From Amphirosellinia nigrospora (lineage: Eukaryota; Ascomycota; Sordariomycetes; Xylariales; Xylariaceae), in assembly GCA_004123355.1 (NCBI GenBank), contig SCHM01000001.1, forward strand, positions 4,952,001-5,016,000: a stretch of DNA of 64,000 bases, read 5' to 3'. The notes under the pieces are model-generated. The model was not told the DNA's origin, searched no databases, and was given only the letters and a program-made list of their open reading frames with translations. Made by a program: the position numbers and the translations under genes. Positions 59,989 through 64,000 of the stretch are shown in pieces (positions within the stretch are counted from its first letter, which is position 1; every line of letters begins with the position of its first letter).

Positions 59989-62167
59989 ATGAAGGGCCTC
60001 TTCAACTCAAAAAAGCCCAGCAAGAAGCAGCCCGCCGGCGACGACACAGACCCCCCGCCTCTCTCGCCACAGCACGTACACCATCACCAGAGCCGCCCGT
60101 CGCAGCCCCAGCCCCAGCCCCAGTCCCACGCTGCTGCACCCCCGCGGTCGGAGCCTGTGTCGCCGGTCAAGTCCTCACCGGGCTCGTCTAAGTCAGCCCC
60201 CAAGAAACCCTCGCGCCCCGCATCGCCTGGCCGCACTCAGCGCGACCAACAGAAATCGAGGTCATCCCGCTCCTTTGGGAGACACGATTCACGGAGAGCC
60301 AAATTCGACCCCAACACCCACCCCCTGAACCTGCATCCAGACGAGATCAAGCGTTTGTCCGCTCTTTCCGCCATGAGCGACAGAAGCTCTTTTGAGAAGA
60401 TGGATGTCGACAAGGAGAACTCGGCGCAGCCTCCTTCCTCCCCTCCGCCGCCGCCCCAGCTCCAGAAGTCTTTCACTGTGCCTATCAATTCACCCACAAA
60501 CGGATCGAAGCCCGAGACTAACGGCGAGGGGCCAGCCCCACCTCCGCACCGGTCGAACCCCTCGAGTCCCGTACCCAGCGATGCCGAGCAGGCTGAGGGC
60601 TACAAGTCCTTGGGCAACAAGTCATTTAAGGACAGGCAGTACAAGAAGGCCATCAAGGAATATTCTCAAGGTACGGTGCTGTGACGCCGATTGGTAGAAC
60701 ACGTGACTGATTCTGATTTTAGCTATTGAATTGATGCCGGATTCACCTACGTATCTCAGTAATCGTGCTGCGGCTTACATGTCAGACGGCCAGTACGACG
60801 CCGCCTTGGAAGACTGCTCCCGTGCCGTTGACCTTGACCCGCAGAATCCTAAATTCTTGCTCCGACTTGCTCGAATCTATACCAACTTGGGACGTCCTGA
60901 CGAGGCTATCACAACCTTCAGTCGCATCCAACCTTCACCGTCGGCTAAGGACATGGTGGCTGCTAGGGAAATGCAGCATCACATGAAAGCCGCCCAGGAC
61001 GCCCTCAACAGCGGCACTAGTGGATCAATGGTTTTACATGCGATTGACCAGGCTGAGAAATTGCTAGCACCGGGCGCCACCAGGCCTCGCAAGTGGCAAC
61101 TTATGAGGGGCAATGCGTACCTAAAGATGGGCGGTGTCAACTCTCTAGGTGAGGCGCAAAATGTGGCCATGTCCCTGCTACGGCAAAATAGCCAAGACCC
61201 GGAGGCTTTGGTGCTAAGGGGACGTGCGCTATACGCCCAGGGCGAAAACGACAAGGCCATTCAGCACTTTCGAAAAGCTCTTAGCGGTGATCCTGATTTC
61301 AGGGATGCCGTGAAATGGTTAAGGACAGTGCAGAAGCTAGATCGAATGAAGGAGGAGGGCAATGCGGACTATAAAGCTGGACGCTGGCAGGCTGCTTTCG
61401 ATAAGTATACTTCTGCTTTAGACGTCGACCCCGCGAACCGGGGTACCAACTCAAAGCTCTTGCAAAACCGTGCGCTTTGCAGAATGAGGTTGAAGGACCA
61501 CGATGGAGCAATTGCCGATTGCGAGCGTGCAATCAGCCTAGATCCTTCCTACATGAAGGCCCGGAAGACCAAAGCGAATGCTCTAGGGCAAGCTGAGAAA
61601 TGGGAAGATGCTGTGCGTGAGTGGAAGAGAATTCAGGAGCTCGATCCCGAAGACCGGACTGTCATCAAGGAGATTCGAAGGGCCGAGTTGGAGCTAAAGA
61701 AGAGCCACCGGAAAGATTACTATAAGATCCTGGGCGTCACCAAGGATGCCGATGACTCCACCATTAAAAAGGCATACCGCAAACTGGCTATCATTCATCA
61801 TCCTGACAAAAACCGAGATGACGAGGGGGCTGCCGAGCGCTTCAAGGATATCGGAGAAGCCTACGAAACCTTGAGCGACCCTCAGTACGTACTGCACAAA
61901 ATTAGTTGATTGTTTGTACCTTTGCTAACCGGTTCTAGAAAACGTGCCCGTTATGATAGCGGTGAAGACCTCATTGACCCTTCTGAGATGTTTGGAGGAG
62001 GAGGTGGTGGCGGCATGGCTGGTGGAATTGACCCTGAAATCCTATTCAGTATGATGAACGGAGGTGGCGGGTTCGGAGGTGGTGGCGGCGGTGGTTTCCC
62101 CGGTGGTGCGTACGGCGGTGGCCGCCCGCGACCGCAGGGTTTCCCAGGCGGGTTCCATTTCGGTTGA
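59989..62167 (+). CDS. TPR and J-domain co-chaperone (DNAJC7/TPR2-like), 690 aa
   Basis: A cytosolic co-chaperone linking Hsp70 and Hsp90. The exons are 59989-60670, 60723-61884 and 61939-62167, in frame. A proline-rich, basic N-terminal region of about 200 residues is followed by TPR repeats starting [20 protein letters not shown] and continuing through [20 protein letters not shown] and [20 protein letters not shown]. The J domain ([20 protein letters not shown], with HPD in [10 protein letters not shown]) comes last, its final helix interrupted by the second intron. The C-terminus is a glycine-rich segment ending FPGGFHFG. The N-terminal extension is longer than in animal DNAJC7. Confidence 0.93.
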
Positions 62168-63276
62168 CAATCAGAGCCGAGCGAGAACGAGTACGAAGAT
62201 CAAGACCGGGAGGACGAAAACTCAGACGATGATGACTACGATGGCGATAGGGGTAGGCATGGCGGGCGAGCTCCATATAGCTTTACTCGCGGCGCGGACG
62301 TAGAGAAGACAGTGGCTCGGTTCCGATGGGGTGTAATGGCGATGGCGGGTTCCTTCATCTTCCTACCCTCGAGCTCGCGACGACGCTCCTTGTGTTGTAT
62401 ATTGGTGTTATGTTTGCGAAATCGTCGGGCATTACACTGGGCATCCTGTAACGATTGGACTCCTGGGAATTAGACTCTCCATCATTGCAGGCGTTAGATA
62501 GAGGACGGGTTTCCACATTCTCGCGTAGGGAAAGCGACAAGACTTGTGCGCAGAGAGCACCGCGAAGCAAAGGTGATTCCTTGGCTTTGATATAGTTCAA
62601 AAATCTGCATATAGAATTGACAGGAATATTGTGATTCTAAGTACTAGCTACCAACCTATCCGTGCCACCGCTGTTTGACGTCATACATAACATGGCATAC
62701 CAGTAGGACGGGAATACTACCTGGGTCTCACTTTGGGTAGACGCTTGAAAATCGGTAGCCAGACAAGATGGGTGTCGGAAAGATCACACGATATAAAATT
62801 ACCTCGTTATAATCCGAAGTCCGACTGTCCCCGGGTTATAAAGTGGGAAATATCGGCGATTAAGGTTGGCGGGGGAGAAGCTCCATCACGAGCGTAGCTA
62901 AAGCTACCTAGCTAAGCCAAAGTCTCGGACTAGCCAAGACCCTGACCATCTAACCTAGTTAACTGCGACAACTATAACGACTACGACAACTACGACAATC
63001 ATTCTCTTATATATAGTCGCCGTTCAGCCGCCCTCGAACTCTGTCTCCGATCGCCGAATCGTGTCACGGAACCCACCCATACTTATTAAGGTTACCTAAG
63101 TACCTATATACTGCTACCCGTCGACTCCGAGCAACCATTGAACGCCTACGCAGGCCCTCGCTACATTGCGTCTTGACTTCACTGTCTTGCCCGACAGGGA
63201 CCACAATACAAATAGCAACAAGAGAAGGCAGTAAGGAATCAAAGGAGAAGATAAAACAGAGGACTAGCAGAGAACC
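62168..63276. other. Spacer upstream of the MFS transporter
   Basis: There is no supported gene. ACCTAGCTAAGCC and TACCTAAGTACCTA elements lie at about 62907 and 63094. The final 150 bases are the likely transporter leader. Confidence 0.5.
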
Positions 63277-64000
63277 ATGGCGCCCTCCCGAATACCGGGA
63301 GCGACGAAGTCCCGTCTACTGCCCTTCAGCCCCTCGACGACGCCCCTCCAGGCGGCGACGTACCTGCTGGGCATCTCGCTCTTCAGCATCTCGTTCCTCG
63401 TCTTCCTCAACAGCGCCGTGAGCTTTGTCATCACGGACCTGCTGGGCGTGAAGAAGGGTGTGGGCGACATCGTCGGCACGCTCGGGTTCGCCGATGAGCT
63501 CGTCGCCCTCGTCGCATGCCCCCTGGGGCCTGCTGAGCGATCGCCTGGGCGTGCGCTGGGTCGCTGTCATCGGCTATACCGTCATCGCTGCGAGCTTGGT
63601 CGTCTTCGTTCAGTGCCGGAACGTCTATCCCGCCTCATCCTCGCGCGCATCATGTTTGCTGTGGGCGCTACGGCTGCTGCCACTATGGTCACTGCTGTAT
63701 TGCCCGTGCTGACGGGCGATGACGACGTGGAGGACAGCAACGACGATGCTGGGATTGGTGCGGGGGTTGTCGGTGGCGAGGAGGCGAGAGCTGAGCTTGA
63801 CGCTGATGCCGGCAACGCGAATGCGAACAACAGGCGAAAAATATCCCATGTCTCCCGTGGTAGTATTGCCGTCAGCATGGAGAGCGACGTCACGATCACC
63901 CCGAGCGACTCTTGTCCGAGAACGAAGGCGCCGCGCGGCGTGGAAGTAGCGCTAGCCAAATTTTCTACCCTTCAGCCCATGGCGATTCCTCCGCAGTAGC
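63277..64000 (+). CDS. MFS transporter (partial, frameshifted)
   Basis: The N-terminal part of a major facilitator transporter, cut by the right edge. After a short basic N-terminus, the helices start AATYLLGISLFSISFLVFLN and VSFVITDLLGVKKGVGD. The conserved loop 2-3 motif GLLSDRLGVRWV (G-x3-DR-G-R type) follows, then helices VIGYTVIAASLVVFV and RLILARIMFAVGATAAATMV, then a long cytosolic loop rich in D, E, G and S. Frames break near 63523 (one G/T short), near 63632 (CCC one short) and again near 63915. In the best reading the frame stays open to the last base, so the gene continues. The substrate is unknown. Confidence 0.8.

Noticed and set aside
1-64000. Repeat-induced point mutation as cause of the broken genes
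   Set aside because: RIP makes C-to-T substitutions and stop codons in duplicated DNA; here the damage is indels with conserved codons between them.

Overview
This window is nuclear DNA of a filamentous ascomycete (Pezizomycotina, most likely Sordariomycetes). The genes carry short introns of about 50-80 nt with GTRNGT donors, CTAAC/CTGAC branch sites and TAG/CAG acceptors. They sit on both strands with 0.4-3 kb spacers and encode a typical set of fungal housekeeping proteins. Assignment to an order is not possible by eye.

Layout, left to right. Minus strand: apc4 (runs off the left edge) and delta-COP (ret2). Plus: an acidic protein of unknown function and a NIPA-type magnesium transporter. 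Minus: ribosomal protein S3. Plus: myotubularin phosphatase (ymr1). Minus: a short-chain dehydrogenase. Plus: a DENN-like DUF4484 protein. Minus: sec63 and ste14. Plus: a hexapeptide acetyltransferase, facing a minus-strand TMEM170 protein with 12 bp between their stop codons. Plus: a pex8-like gene. Minus: a vacuolar-type ZIP zinc transporter and tRNA-Asn(GTT). Plus: nuc1. Minus: pfs2. Plus: a DGAT/ARE-type MBOAT acyltransferase. Then a gene-poor stretch of about 7 kb with a damaged tRNA-like locus. Plus: pacC, a myosin regulatory light chain, a TPR-DnaJ co-chaperone and the start of an MFS transporter (runs off the right edge). The genes are a normal eukaryotic mosaic (cell cycle, COPI, ER translocation, peroxisome, mRNA 3' processing, lipid and pH signalling). 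I see no biosynthetic cluster, no autonomous transposon and no CRISPR.

Two signals stand out. (1) The tRNA-Asn gene at 37424-37557 folds perfectly only if a 60-nt insertion in the 5' strand of its anticodon stem is removed. That insertion has the features of a spliceosomal intron (GTGAGT, CTAAC, TACAG). (2) The 1 kb upstream of pacC holds 16 exact copies of the PacC-type hexamer GCCAAG/CTTGGC, several spaced 10-11 bp, which suggests strong autoregulation.

A third, technical signal affects how the window should be read. About half of the conserved genes, including rps3, are broken by single-base indels, nearly all consistent with one base missing from a short homopolymer. The protein sequence between breaks is well conserved. 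This looks like residual sequencing error rather than pseudogenisation, so the affected CDS entries are given as full gene spans with the breaks described. Reading frames, splice sites and family matches were derived by eye; no searches were run.
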